64,000 bases of DNA from contig SFDP01000008.1 in the NCBI GenBank assembly GCA_004558185.1, forward strand, positions 36,517 through 100,516, read 5' to 3'. The DNA is from Lachnospiraceae bacterium. GTDB taxonomy: Bacteria; Bacillota; Clostridia; Lachnospirales; Lachnospiraceae. Each line of letters starts with the position of its first letter. Position 1 is the first letter of the stretch. Below are positions 32,358-39,742 of the stretch, one piece after another. The notes below the pieces were generated by a model. The model saw nothing but the letters and a program-made list of their open reading frames with translations, was not told the origin of the DNA and made no database searches. A program made the position numbers and the translations under genes.

Positions 32358-33465
32358 AAAGATAGAGTTGAAAAATTTTAAATGTTTCGAACAATTAGAA
32401 TTGCCATTATCTAATTTGAATCTTTTATCAGGAATTAACAGTATGGGGAAATCTACAGTAATTCAAGCATTACTGTTGTTACGCCAGGCTTATGAAAAAG
32501 ACAGTTTAGAAGAAGGGCTCTATCTAAACGGAGAATACACACAGATAGGTACAGGCCTCGATTTGTTGTATTTTAATGCTGATGGGGATATTGAAATTAT
32601 TCTTACGAATAAGTCCGATCAGGAATATAGATGGATTTTGGATTATGTTTCAGATTCTGATTATTTGAGAATAAAGAAAGAAAAATTAATAGAAAAGGAT
32701 ATTAGTATTCTAAAAAATCTAAATCTTTTGAATCAGGACTTTGAATATATTATGGCAGAAAGATTCGGTCCGAGAAAAAGCTATGAGAAGTCATTTTATG
32801 ATATTGAGGTAAAAAAGCATGTTGGGAAATATGGAGAACATGTTGTTTATTATTTAGAGAAACATGCGGGAGATCCTACGGGAACAGACACGGTGGTTTT
32901 AGATGGCAAGAGGACATTGAAACAACAGACGGAGTGTTGGATGAATGCGATTAGCCCGGGGATTCAATTTGATTTTACAGATGTTCAGGCTGCGGATACG
33001 ATCAGCTTGAAAATTCGACAGACAGAAAATGCCGCACAGATGAGCACAATTATGGACTATAAACCAGTGAATGTAGGTTTTGGTATATCCTACAGTTTGC
33101 CGATTATTGTAGCTCTTTTAAAAGCAAAACCTGATGATTTAGTGATTTTAGAAAATCCGGAGGCACATCTTCATCCGCAAGGGCAGCGTAAAGTAGGAGA
33201 ATTGATTGCAAGGGCGGCACAGGGAGGTGTGCAAGTGATTGTCGAAACACACAGCGATCATATTTTGAATGGTATCCGTTTGGCTGTTAAACAGAAAGTT
33301 TTAGAAAAAGAAAAAGTCAAATTGTATTATTTTTGTACTAAAACAGAAAAGGGAATCACAATGCATACATTTGAGGAGCCTAGATTAGATGATAATGGGC
33401 GATTGAATTTTTGGCCGAAGGGTTTCTTCGATGAATGGGATAATACGTTATTGGAGTTGTTGTAA
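32350..33465 (+). CDS. ABC-type ATPase, DUF3696-like (AAA15/OLD-like)
   Basis: A 371-residue SMC/ABC-like ATPase. Walker A GINSMGKST is at about residue 30 after the strand IKKIELKNFKCFEQLELPLSNLNLL. Walker B and its surroundings are DLVILENPEAHLHPQGQRKVGELI, and the H-loop is VETHSDHILNGIRLA. The C-terminal WPKGFFDEWDNTLLELL matches the DUF3696 ending. No TOPRIM domain is present, unlike OLD nucleases. ATG 32350 has GAGGAGG before it and lies inside the end of the DUF262 gene. Related ATPases occur in several anti-phage systems (Septu, Gabija, retron partners), so defence is plausible but unproven. Confidence 0.87.
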   Translation: MIKKIELKNFKCFEQLELPLSNLNLLSGINSMGKSTVIQALLLLRQAYEKDSLEEGLYLNGEYTQIGTGLDLLYFNADGDIEIILTNKSDQEYRWILDYVSDSDYLRIKKEKLIEKDISILKNLNLLNQDFEYIMAERFGPRKSYEKSFYDIEVKKHVGKYGEHVVYYLEKHAGDPTGTDTVVLDGKRTLKQQTECWMNAISPGIQFDFTDVQAADTISLKIRQTENAAQMSTIMDYKPVNVGFGISYSLPIIVALLKAKPDDLVILENPEAHLHPQGQRKVGELIARAAQGGVQVIVETHSDHILNGIRLAVKQKVLEKEKVKLYYFCTKTEKGITMHTFEEPRLDDNGRLNFWPKGFFDEWDNTLLELL

Positions 33466-33490
33466 CAAAGAGAGATACGGTGGTGATAAA

Positions 33491-34225
33491 ATGATTGCGG
33501 CGATTAATGATCTGTCTTTTAAAAGAAATTTTTCGGATAAAAATGAAGCAATTAAGAAAGTACATCAGTGGATGGATATTTGTAAAGAAATAGAATCCCA
33601 GAAAACAACAGCGGTAAAGGAGATATATTCGTTAATGCTGAATACTTCGGCAGAAATTGCTCCTAATTATCCGCTTATAGATTTAGTGAAAGAATTTGAA
33701 ACGCGTGACGAAAAACGATATTTAATACATTTGCTTACAAACTTGAGCCAACCTGAGAACATACCGCAAGATCCATTTTGCCTGAAAGGGGAATGCTCTT
33801 ATATTTGTTCATGGGCAAAAGAGGGGTGGATAATCAGCTTAGAATCGGCTCTTTTGTTTGGAGAATCAATACTTGATGGCGAAGTAAAGCAAGAAAAAGT
33901 TTCAATCAAAAATATATCGAAGCAGGAACACATTCAATTATATGAAGAATTTTTGGGAATACGTCATTATGAAGCAAATAAAAAACATAGAAAACAGCCT
34001 TATATCGATGCGGCCGGGCGATATGTGGCCGCTATGGATTTAAGCGATTTGGAAGCGCAGGAATTGCTGAATTGTGCGATCGAAATCGAAGGGAATATAT
34101 ACGGTAAAAGAAACGGGCGATATTACAGCTTTCAAAGACATCATGATAACTATTATCATGGATATCAGAACAATAATTTAGGATTACATATAAGAAACAA
34201 AATTGATGCAGAGCGTTGGGAATGA
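33491..34225 (+). CDS. Unknown protein, third gene of the DUF262/ATPase cassette
   Basis: Not recognised. 244 residues, soluble, no membrane segment or signal. Mixed helical composition with a His/Tyr-rich C-terminal part (GRYYSFQRHHDNYYHGYQNN). An R-x6-H spacing there (RYYSFQRH) resembles HEPN-type nuclease motifs, but such spacing is common by chance, so this is only a hint. It starts 25 bases after the ATPase; start ATG 33491 is preceded by GGTGGTGATAAA. An effector or adaptor of the cassette is the natural guess. The AT-rich composition matches the two upstream genes. Confidence 0.6.
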   Translation: MIAAINDLSFKRNFSDKNEAIKKVHQWMDICKEIESQKTTAVKEIYSLMLNTSAEIAPNYPLIDLVKEFETRDEKRYLIHLLTNLSQPENIPQDPFCLKGECSYICSWAKEGWIISLESALLFGESILDGEVKQEKVSIKNISKQEHIQLYEEFLGIRHYEANKKHRKQPYIDAAGRYVAAMDLSDLEAQELLNCAIEIEGNIYGKRNGRYYSFQRHHDNYYHGYQNNNLGLHIRNKIDAERWE

Positions 34226-34232
34226 AAGAATA

Positions 34233-34784
34233 ATGGGAAAATCAGGCTTGCGTGGCGTTCAGCATAGGCCCAAACACTTTGGGAAAGCACTGGATATACG
34301 TAAGGTAAAAGAAGGGGATGAAAACACTCTGGCATATATTCAGACGGAGAGCTGGAAGGCTGCATTTAAGGACATTATTCCAGGAGATTTGTTGGAAAAG
34401 TGTACGGATATAAATAGGACGACTGATATGTACAAAAGACTGCTTACGGCAAACAAGGGAAATGGATATATTCTTGAGGTTGAAGGCAGGCCTCATTGTA
34501 TCGCATATTGGGATATAGCGAGGGATTCTGACATGGATGGGTATGCAGAACTTATATGTATCCATTCTTTACAGGAAAAATGGCATAAGGGCTATGGCAG
34601 TAAAATGATAACCAGAATTTTTGAGGATGTAAAATGTGCGGGCTTTTCAAAAATTATGTTGTGGGTTTTTACTGAAAATCATAGAGCAATTAGCTTTTAT
34701 GAAGCACATGATTTTGTATCGAGCGGTAGAACCCAGCCCGCTTTTGGCGCAAAAGAGATAATGTATATTAGAGAAGAACTTTAG
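34233..34784 (+). CDS. GNAT-family N-acetyltransferase
   Basis: A 183-residue protein with a GNAT acetyltransferase fold (about 30-183): LDIRKVKEGDENTLAYIQTESWKAAF at the N-terminus, then the acetyl-CoA loop around EKWHKGYGSKMITRIFEDVK and ENHRAISFYEAHDFVSSGR at the end. Substrate unknown. The start is uncertain: the first 28 residues (MGKSGLRGVQHRPKHF) have no family match and no strong ribosome site precedes ATG 34233. It lies 7 bases after the cassette and may be part of the same AT-rich insertion. Confidence 0.8.
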   Translation: MGKSGLRGVQHRPKHFGKALDIRKVKEGDENTLAYIQTESWKAAFKDIIPGDLLEKCTDINRTTDMYKRLLTANKGNGYILEVEGRPHCIAYWDIARDSDMDGYAELICIHSLQEKWHKGYGSKMITRIFEDVKCAGFSKIMLWVFTENHRAISFYEAHDFVSSGRTQPAFGAKEIMYIREEL

Positions 34785-34810
34785 CTGTGATTAATTCAAT
34801 GAGAAAAGAG

Positions 34811-34842
34811 AGAACCCGGTGCGTTGACTCACCGGGTTCTTT
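34811..34842. terminator. Hairpin between the GNAT gene and purF
   Basis: AGAACCCGGTG (34811-34821) and CACCGGGTTCT (34830-34840), 11 perfect pairs, then TT on the plus strand and CTCTTTTC on the minus strand. A likely shared terminator for two convergent genes. Confidence 0.7.
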
Positions 34843-34877
34843 GACCCTGCAGGGGAAGTTTAGGAAACCTGCAGAAT

Positions 34878-36311
34878 CTACAGAGGATATCTCTGATCAA
34901 AACAGGCCTGACAAAGAGGTAAATGGCCTGTCATTTGGGATAAATCTTGAATATTCATATAGTGCAGCGAATCAGCCCCGATCTGCTGGCATAGCTCGTC
35001 TTTGCTCAATGATGAGGCAATAAGCTGACTGGTGCCGGGAACATCTGTCCCGTAATAACAGGGATATAAGAAAGGGGGTGAACAGATTCGTACATGAACG
35101 GCCTTTGCACCGGCCTGCTTTAGCAAATGAATCAGGCTGGCAATGGTAGTGCCCCGAACGATGGAATCATCAATTAACACCAGGGACTTATTCTTTACCA
35201 CGCTGGTTAGGACACTGAGCTTCATTCGAACGGCAGCCTCCCTCTCAGCCTGCTGGGGCTTGATGAAGGTTCTTCCCACATAGCTGTTTTTCTGGAAAGC
35301 TAAGGCAAAGGGAATGCCGGATTCCAGAGAAAAGCCGGTGGCAGCAGCCAGTCCGGAGTCGGGGACTCCGGTAATGATATCGGCCTTGGCGGGAAAAGAT
35401 TTTGCCAGAGCCCGACCGGCTCGAATGCGGGCATCGTAGACATTAATTCCATCCAGAGTAGAATCCAGCCGGGCAAAATAGATGTATTCAAAAATGCAGT
35501 GAGCCTGCCTTTCCTGACAGAGAGAAAGGTTACTGGACAGTCCCTTTTCGGAAATGGTAATCAGCTCGCCCGGGCGGACATCCCGGATAAACCGGGCACC
35601 GACAGAGGCCAAAGCACAGCTTTCCGAAGCCACAAGATAGGAGTCTTCCAGCTTACCCAGACAGAGGGGCTTCAGCCCCAGAGGATCTCTTAGGGCAATC
35701 AGCTTTCGGGGACTCATCACGAGAAGAGCATAGCCACCCTTTATTCGTTTGGCAGCGGACAGGACAGCCTCTTCTGCAGTGGCAGTCTTTGTCCTTTCTT
35801 TGGCAATTTGACAGGCAATTACCTCCGAATCGGTAGTTGTATGGAAAATGGCCCCGGTTTGCTGTAGAGAGAGACGAAGAGAATTAGTATTTAACAGATT
35901 ACCGTTGTGAACCAGGGCCAATGTTCCCTTAATATAGTTGAGAACCAGAGGCTGGGCATTTTCTGCACAGCTACCTCCGGTAGTGGAATAGCGTACATGA
36001 CCAATCCCCATATTGCCTTTAAGTGAATCCAGGGTTTCTTTCTGGAACACCTCGCTGACCAGTCCCATGGCCTTATGCCAGGTAATATTGCCTTTCTCTC
36101 CCTGACGGTTGCAGACGGCCATTCCGGCAGATTCCTGGCCCCTGTGCTGGAGAGCACTGAGCCCGTAGTAGAGGGAAGAGGCAACCTGTTTGCCGGGAGG
36201 AGAGAAGATACCGAAAACTCCGCATTCCTCCCGTGGTTTATCGTGGGACAGGTCAAGGCTGTAGGTTTGATTGGAACAGGATATAAGGTTTCTTTGTATA
36301 GGTATATTCAT
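34878..36311 (-). CDS. purF: Amidophosphoribosyltransferase
   Basis: First committed enzyme of purine synthesis: transfers glutamine amide nitrogen to PRPP. The N-terminal glutaminase uses Cys30 (REECGVFGIF) after removal of a 29-residue propeptide. HNGNL, RGTT and VLIDDSIVRGTT carry the glutamine and PRPP binding motifs. Length 477. The gene is not joined to other pur genes here. The start ATG 36311 has no clear ribosome site; a hairpin, GTTCCC-CTGA-GGGAAC, lies about 20 bases upstream. It is on the same strand as glnN and follows it by 122 bases. Confidence 0.97.
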   Translation of the reverse strand: MNIPIQRNLISCSNQTYSLDLSHDKPREECGVFGIFSPPGKQVASSLYYGLSALQHRGQESAGMAVCNRQGEKGNITWHKAMGLVSEVFQKETLDSLKGNMGIGHVRYSTTGGSCAENAQPLVLNYIKGTLALVHNGNLLNTNSLRLSLQQTGAIFHTTTDSEVIACQIAKERTKTATAEEAVLSAAKRIKGGYALLVMSPRKLIALRDPLGLKPLCLGKLEDSYLVASESCALASVGARFIRDVRPGELITISEKGLSSNLSLCQERQAHCIFEYIYFARLDSTLDGINVYDARIRAGRALAKSFPAKADIITGVPDSGLAAATGFSLESGIPFALAFQKNSYVGRTFIKPQQAEREAAVRMKLSVLTSVVKNKSLVLIDDSIVRGTTIASLIHLLKQAGAKAVHVRICSPPFLYPCYYGTDVPGTSQLIASSLSKDELCQQIGADSLHYMNIQDLSQMTGHLPLCQACFDQRYPL

Positions 36312-36375
36312 GATCGTTCTGCTTTATGGTCTGTTCCCTCAGGGGAACTTTGTTGGCGAGTATTAAGGATATAAG

Positions 36376-36427
36376 GGTCAAGAGCAATCTCTGTGCCGAA
36401 TGAGGGAAATAAACACCTTTGACCCTC
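36376..36427. repeat. Inverted repeat related to the three-copy element
   Basis: AGGGTCAAGAG (about 36376-36386) and CTTTGACCCT (about 36413-36422) flank 26 bases between purF and glnN. The half-sites match the AGGGTCAAAAG core of the terminal repeats of the element at 38747, and the left flank resembles it further. Probably a degenerate or minimal relative. Confidence 0.4.
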
Positions 36428-36433
36428 ATAGCA

Positions 36434-38533
36434 TTAAATGGAAAACAGCAGCTTGTCGTAAGCAGGATAAGGAAGGACAGCTTCAGGCAGATAGCTCTCC
36501 GCCTGATCTGCAATAAAGCGGATTTCCTCCATATCCGGTAAAATAACGCTGTGGTAGTAATGAGCTGCTTCCAGAGCATCACCTATGCCTGATGCAGTTA
36601 GGGTATCAGCCTTCAGCTGTTCTGTCTTTTCAGCGATTTCATCCCCATAAGCAGAAAGTCGGGACAGAAGCCCCAGTTCCTGTTTACAGGAAAGAGAGGC
36701 TGCAGCCTGCTTGCGGCTGATGGAGTCGGCAAGACTTCCGGTATAGTCCATCAGAGCGGGAAGGAACTGACGGTGGATCATGTCCAAAAGAGTTTCTGCC
36801 TCAATGTTCAAGGTCTTACAGTAGTTTTCCAGCAGGATTTCATAGCGGGAAAAAATTTCACTTTTGGTATAGATTTTGTGGCGGGTAAACAAATCCACAT
36901 TTTTATCTGCAATAAAAGCAGGTAAGCAGTCCGGGGTGGATTTCAGATTATAAAGTCCCCGTTTTTCGGCCTCTGCCAGCCACTCGTCAGTATAACCGTT
37001 GCCGTTGAAAACGACCCTTTTATGCTTCAGAACAGTATCCTTCACCAGCTGATGTACGGCCTCCTCCATCTGCTCAGCAGGTGCGGTTTTTAATTTCTCG
37101 TAGAATTGAGAAAGCGCCTCTGCTACAGCAGTGTTTAATACAATATTGGGGCCGGAAACCGAGGCAGAAGAGCCCAGCATACGGAATTCAAACTTATTTC
37201 CGGTAAATGCAAAGGGAGAGGTACGGTTTCTGTCCGTGTTATCCTTAAAAAAGTGAGGCAATACGGTGGCTCCGGTTTCCATCTGTATTCTCTGCTGTTT
37301 TCCAAAGAAGGTATCATTTTCAATGGAATCCAGAACTGCAGTCAGTTCATCTCCCAAGAAGATGGATACTACGGCGGGAGGTGCCTCATTTGCGCCCAGA
37401 CGATGATCGTTGCCTGCGCTGGCAGCAGAAACACGCATTAAATCAGCATACTCATCCACTGCCTTGATTACGGCCACCAGGAAAACTAAAAACTGAATGT
37501 TCTCTGATGGAGTACGGCCCGGATCCAAAAGGTTGATTCCGGTATTGGTAATCATGGACCAGTTATTGTGTTTACCGGAGCCGTTAATACCGGCAAAGGG
37601 CTTTTCGTGTAAAAGGCAGACCAAATCATGCTTGTCAGCCAGCTTCTTCATTACCTCCATGGTTAGCTGATTGTGATCCACTGCCACGTTGGCGGTTTCA
37701 AAAACAGGTGCCAGCTCATGCTGTGCGGGAGCTACCTCATTATGCTTAGTCTTGGCTGGAATACCCAGCCTCCACAGTTCCTCGTCTAAATCATGCATAT
37801 AAGCAGATATTCGGGTTTTCAGTGTGCCAAAATAGTGGGCCTCCATTTCCTGTCCCTTGGGAGGCTTTGCACCAAGGAGGGTTCTTCCGGTAAAGATTAA
37901 GTCTTTTCTTTGCTGATACAATGCTTTATCCACCAGAAAATATTCCTGCTCCGGCCCAACGGTGGTGTAGACACCGGTGACTTCTGTATTTCCTAATAAA
38001 TTCAATACCTTTGTGGCTTCCCGACTTAGGGTTTCCATGGAGCGAAGAAGAGGAGTCTTTTTGTCAAGGGCTTCTCCGCTGTAGGAACAAAAGGCAGTAG
38101 GGATGTAAAGGGTTCCATCTTTAATGAATGCAGGTGAGGTAGGATCCCAGTTGGTATAGCCTCTGGCCTCGAAGGTAGCACGCAGGCCGCCGGAGGGAAA
38201 GCTGGAAGCATCAGGCTCACCCTTCACCAGTTCTTTTCCGGAGAAATCCATAATAACCTGTCCGTCACCTACAGGAGTGATGAAGCTGTCATGCTTTTCA
38301 GCAGTAAAACCGGTCATGGGCTGAAACCAGTGTGTAAAATGGGTGGCACCATTTTCTACCGCCCATTCCTTCATGGCTACTGCTACGGAATTGGCAACAT
38401 CCAGCTCCAGGTGTGTATTATTTTCAATCGTCTTCTTTAAGGCCTTATAAATATCTTTAGGTAATTTGTCCCGCATGACCTGATCATTGAAGACGAGACT
38501 TCCAAATAGTTGGGGAATGCTTTTTTTCATCAT
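36434..38533 (-). CDS. glnN: Glutamine synthetase type III
   Basis: ATP-dependent synthesis of glutamine from glutamate and ammonia; type III enzymes are large (here 699 residues) dodecamers. Family stretches: PQLFGSLVFNDQVMRDKLP, FPSGGLRATFEARGYTNWDP, PEQEYFLVDKALY, KHNEVAPAQHELAPVFE and AGINGSGKHNNWSM, which includes the metal-binding GSG..H. The C-terminal helical region with TASGIGDALEAAHYYH is characteristic. Start: ATG triplet at 38536, 38533, 38530 after AAAGGAG; 38533 chosen. The leader has a consensus promoter followed at once by a strong terminator (38598-38640), implying attenuation. A second, type I, enzyme is at 47685. Confidence 0.96.
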   Translation of the reverse strand: MMKKSIPQLFGSLVFNDQVMRDKLPKDIYKALKKTIENNTHLELDVANSVAVAMKEWAVENGATHFTHWFQPMTGFTAEKHDSFITPVGDGQVIMDFSGKELVKGEPDASSFPSGGLRATFEARGYTNWDPTSPAFIKDGTLYIPTAFCSYSGEALDKKTPLLRSMETLSREATKVLNLLGNTEVTGVYTTVGPEQEYFLVDKALYQQRKDLIFTGRTLLGAKPPKGQEMEAHYFGTLKTRISAYMHDLDEELWRLGIPAKTKHNEVAPAQHELAPVFETANVAVDHNQLTMEVMKKLADKHDLVCLLHEKPFAGINGSGKHNNWSMITNTGINLLDPGRTPSENIQFLVFLVAVIKAVDEYADLMRVSAASAGNDHRLGANEAPPAVVSIFLGDELTAVLDSIENDTFFGKQQRIQMETGATVLPHFFKDNTDRNRTSPFAFTGNKFEFRMLGSSASVSGPNIVLNTAVAEALSQFYEKLKTAPAEQMEEAVHQLVKDTVLKHKRVVFNGNGYTDEWLAEAEKRGLYNLKSTPDCLPAFIADKNVDLFTRHKIYTKSEIFSRYEILLENYCKTLNIEAETLLDMIHRQFLPALMDYTGSLADSISRKQAAASLSCKQELGLLSRLSAYGDEIAEKTEQLKADTLTASGIGDALEAAHYYHSVILPDMEEIRFIADQAESYLPEAVLPYPAYDKLLFSI

Positions 38534-38597
38534 CATAATCTCCTTTCGTACAATGGCTTTTTCCTGTTGGATCATCGTTCGGAAAATGGAAAGCAAC

Positions 38598-38640
38598 AAA
38601 AAAGGTGCCTCGGATAAAATATCCAAAGCACCTTTGCTTT
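38598..38640 (-). terminator. Leader terminator (attenuator) of glnN
   Basis: Minus strand: AAAGGTGCTTTGGATA, loop TTT, TATCCGAGGCACC and TTTTTT; a 16-pair stem allowing two G-U pairs. A competing small hairpin is possible at its 5' edge: AAAGCA (38640-38635), AAGG, TGCTTT (38630-38625). It begins within about ten bases of the predicted transcript start. Confidence 0.72.
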
Positions 38641-38649
38641 ATGGTTCGT

Positions 38650-38677
38650 AGTATACGCCTAATTTTTGATTTGTCAA
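38650..38677 (-). promoter_or_regulatory. Strong promoter of glnN
   Basis: Minus strand TTGACA (38677-38672), 16 bases, TATACT (38655-38650): near-consensus sigma-A. Confidence 0.75.
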
Positions 38678-38746
38678 GCCTTTTTTCAAAAGTTCAGTCC
38701 GAATAAAAATAGTATGGGAAATATACCGCAGGCATCGTATAATAAA

Positions 38747-38909
38747 ATGATGTTAGGGTCAAAAGCCTCTAACTATGATACCTACGGATTGTTACGTACT
38801 TCGTACTCCCACAATCCTGCAAAATATTCGCATATCGTGGTGCTTCAAGGACATTCACCCACATTTGAGCAAGCTCATGTGGGTTCAGACCTTTTGACCC
38901 TGGTATCAT
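38747..38909 (+). repeat. Dispersed structured repeat, copy A (full length, 163 bases)
   Basis: Ends: ATGATGTTAGGGTCAAAAG and CTTTTGACCCTGGTATCAT, which pair along 19 bases if G-U is allowed. Inside: GGATTGT/ACAATCC hairpin around GTACTTCGTAC, and an ACCCACAT/ATGTGGGT hairpin unique to this copy. Flanked by TAAAA on both sides. Copies B and C at 50890 and 62379. Confidence 0.8.
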
Positions 38910-39019
38910 AAAATAAATGTCTATTCAGCGCCTCATTCGCAAAATCGCTGTTACTCAGCTTTCCTTTTGCCTATGTGGACAAGAGAGGAGGAAACTATAA
39001 CAATACTATGCAGGAGAAA

Positions 39020-39469
39020 ATGGAACGAAAAAAAACAATCAGAGTGGTGTGCTGGCTGTTTCTGATACTCATTATGCTGCTGCCTGCAAGCTGGATGGGT
39101 GCATATTGGATCAATAATATCGCCCTTCGTCATTATGAAAAAAAAGTGATGAGCCAGGCTGAAATAAATACGGATACAATGATTGCAGAGGTAGTTTCCG
39201 GCTGTGGAAATACATCGGGAACGAGCAATCATACCGAGCTTTATGTAGGTATTTTGGTAAAAACATCATTATCAGAGGAAGAGGTTAAAGAGAGATATTC
39301 CCAAGCGGCACAAATTGTAAAAACAGAAGATGGATCGGTGAAAACCTCTGTGATGTCGCTTTTGAATCTATCCTTTTCCCAATCGTCTAAAGAGACAGAT
39401 GAGGAGGAGTATTATATTATCGAATATATTGCGCCAGCTCCCTGTCAGTCGGATATCAGGGGGCATTAA
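39020..39469 (+). CDS. Hypothetical membrane-anchored protein
   Basis: Not recognised. 149 residues with one N-terminal membrane helix (about 7-28: VVCWLFLILIMLLPASWMGAYW), the rest predicted outside or in the cytoplasm with a moderately charged, Ser/Thr-rich composition. AGGAG lies just before ATG 39020; ATG 39008 is an alternative. It stands alone between the repeat copy A and the pyrG leader, with no clear promoter of its own. Function unknown. Confidence 0.6.
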   Translation: MERKKTIRVVCWLFLILIMLLPASWMGAYWINNIALRHYEKKVMSQAEINTDTMIAEVVSGCGNTSGTSNHTELYVGILVKTSLSEEEVKERYSQAAQIVKTEDGSVKTSVMSLLNLSFSQSSKETDEEEYYIIEYIAPAPCQSDIRGH

Positions 39470-39532
39470 ACTCATTTCAGGAGTTATAGAAGTCCATTTT
39501 GGAGCAGAATAACAGGACTGGGAAAAAACCAC

Positions 39533-39561
39533 TTTACAAGGCGAAAGAAATCGTATACAAT
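39533..39561 (+). promoter_or_regulatory. Promoter of pyrG
   Basis: TTTACA (39533-39538), 17 bases, TACAAT (39556-39561). Start of transcription near 39568, leaving a leader of about 175 bases before the pyrG ATG. The leader contains a 5-pair hairpin GCGGA/TCCGC, and CAGAATAACAGG occurs twice (around 39504 and 39604). Confidence 0.6.
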
Positions 39562-39623
39562 AATGCAAAGATAAACAGCGGAAGAGCAACAGTCCGCATA
39601 GAACAGAATAACAGGTATAGGAC

Positions 39624-39670
39624 AAAGGTGTCGAAGAACTCACATAGGTGGGTCTCTTTGGCACCTTTTT
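39624..39670 (+). terminator. Leader terminator (attenuator) of pyrG
   Basis: AAAGGTGTCGAAGA (39624-39637) pairs with TCTTTGGCACCTTT (39655-39668) through 14 pairs, two of them G-U, with an inner CTCAC/GTGGG stem and a T-run. It sits 73 bases before the pyrG start. In B. subtilis pyrG is attenuated by CTP-sensitive transcript slippage; the GGGCTC start needed for that was not seen here. Confidence 0.68.
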
Positions 39671-39742
39671 ATGCAGTCCTTACCGCAGGTACTGAGGCAA
39701 TGCGGCAGTGTTTAGGAAGCAGACAGAGGAATGGAGAAAAGT

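Larger units (their letters stand above)
38534..39019. other. Gene-free stretch of 486 bases
   Basis: Holds, from left: the glnN ribosome site and leader with attenuator, the glnN promoter on the minus strand, the long copy of the dispersed repeat (38747-38909), and about 110 bases before a small membrane protein gene. A frame running through the repeat (38666-38911) is not a real gene. Confidence 0.7.

Noticed and set aside
34838..34850. TTTGACCCTGCAGG beside the GNAT/purF terminator, similar to the dispersed repeat's end
   Set aside because: No matching partner end; it follows directly from the terminator stem and could be chance.
38666..38911. An 81-codon frame through repeat copy A
   Set aside because: It runs through the terminal repeats and hairpins, has no ribosome site, and the equivalent frames in copies B and C are cut differently. 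Not a gene.
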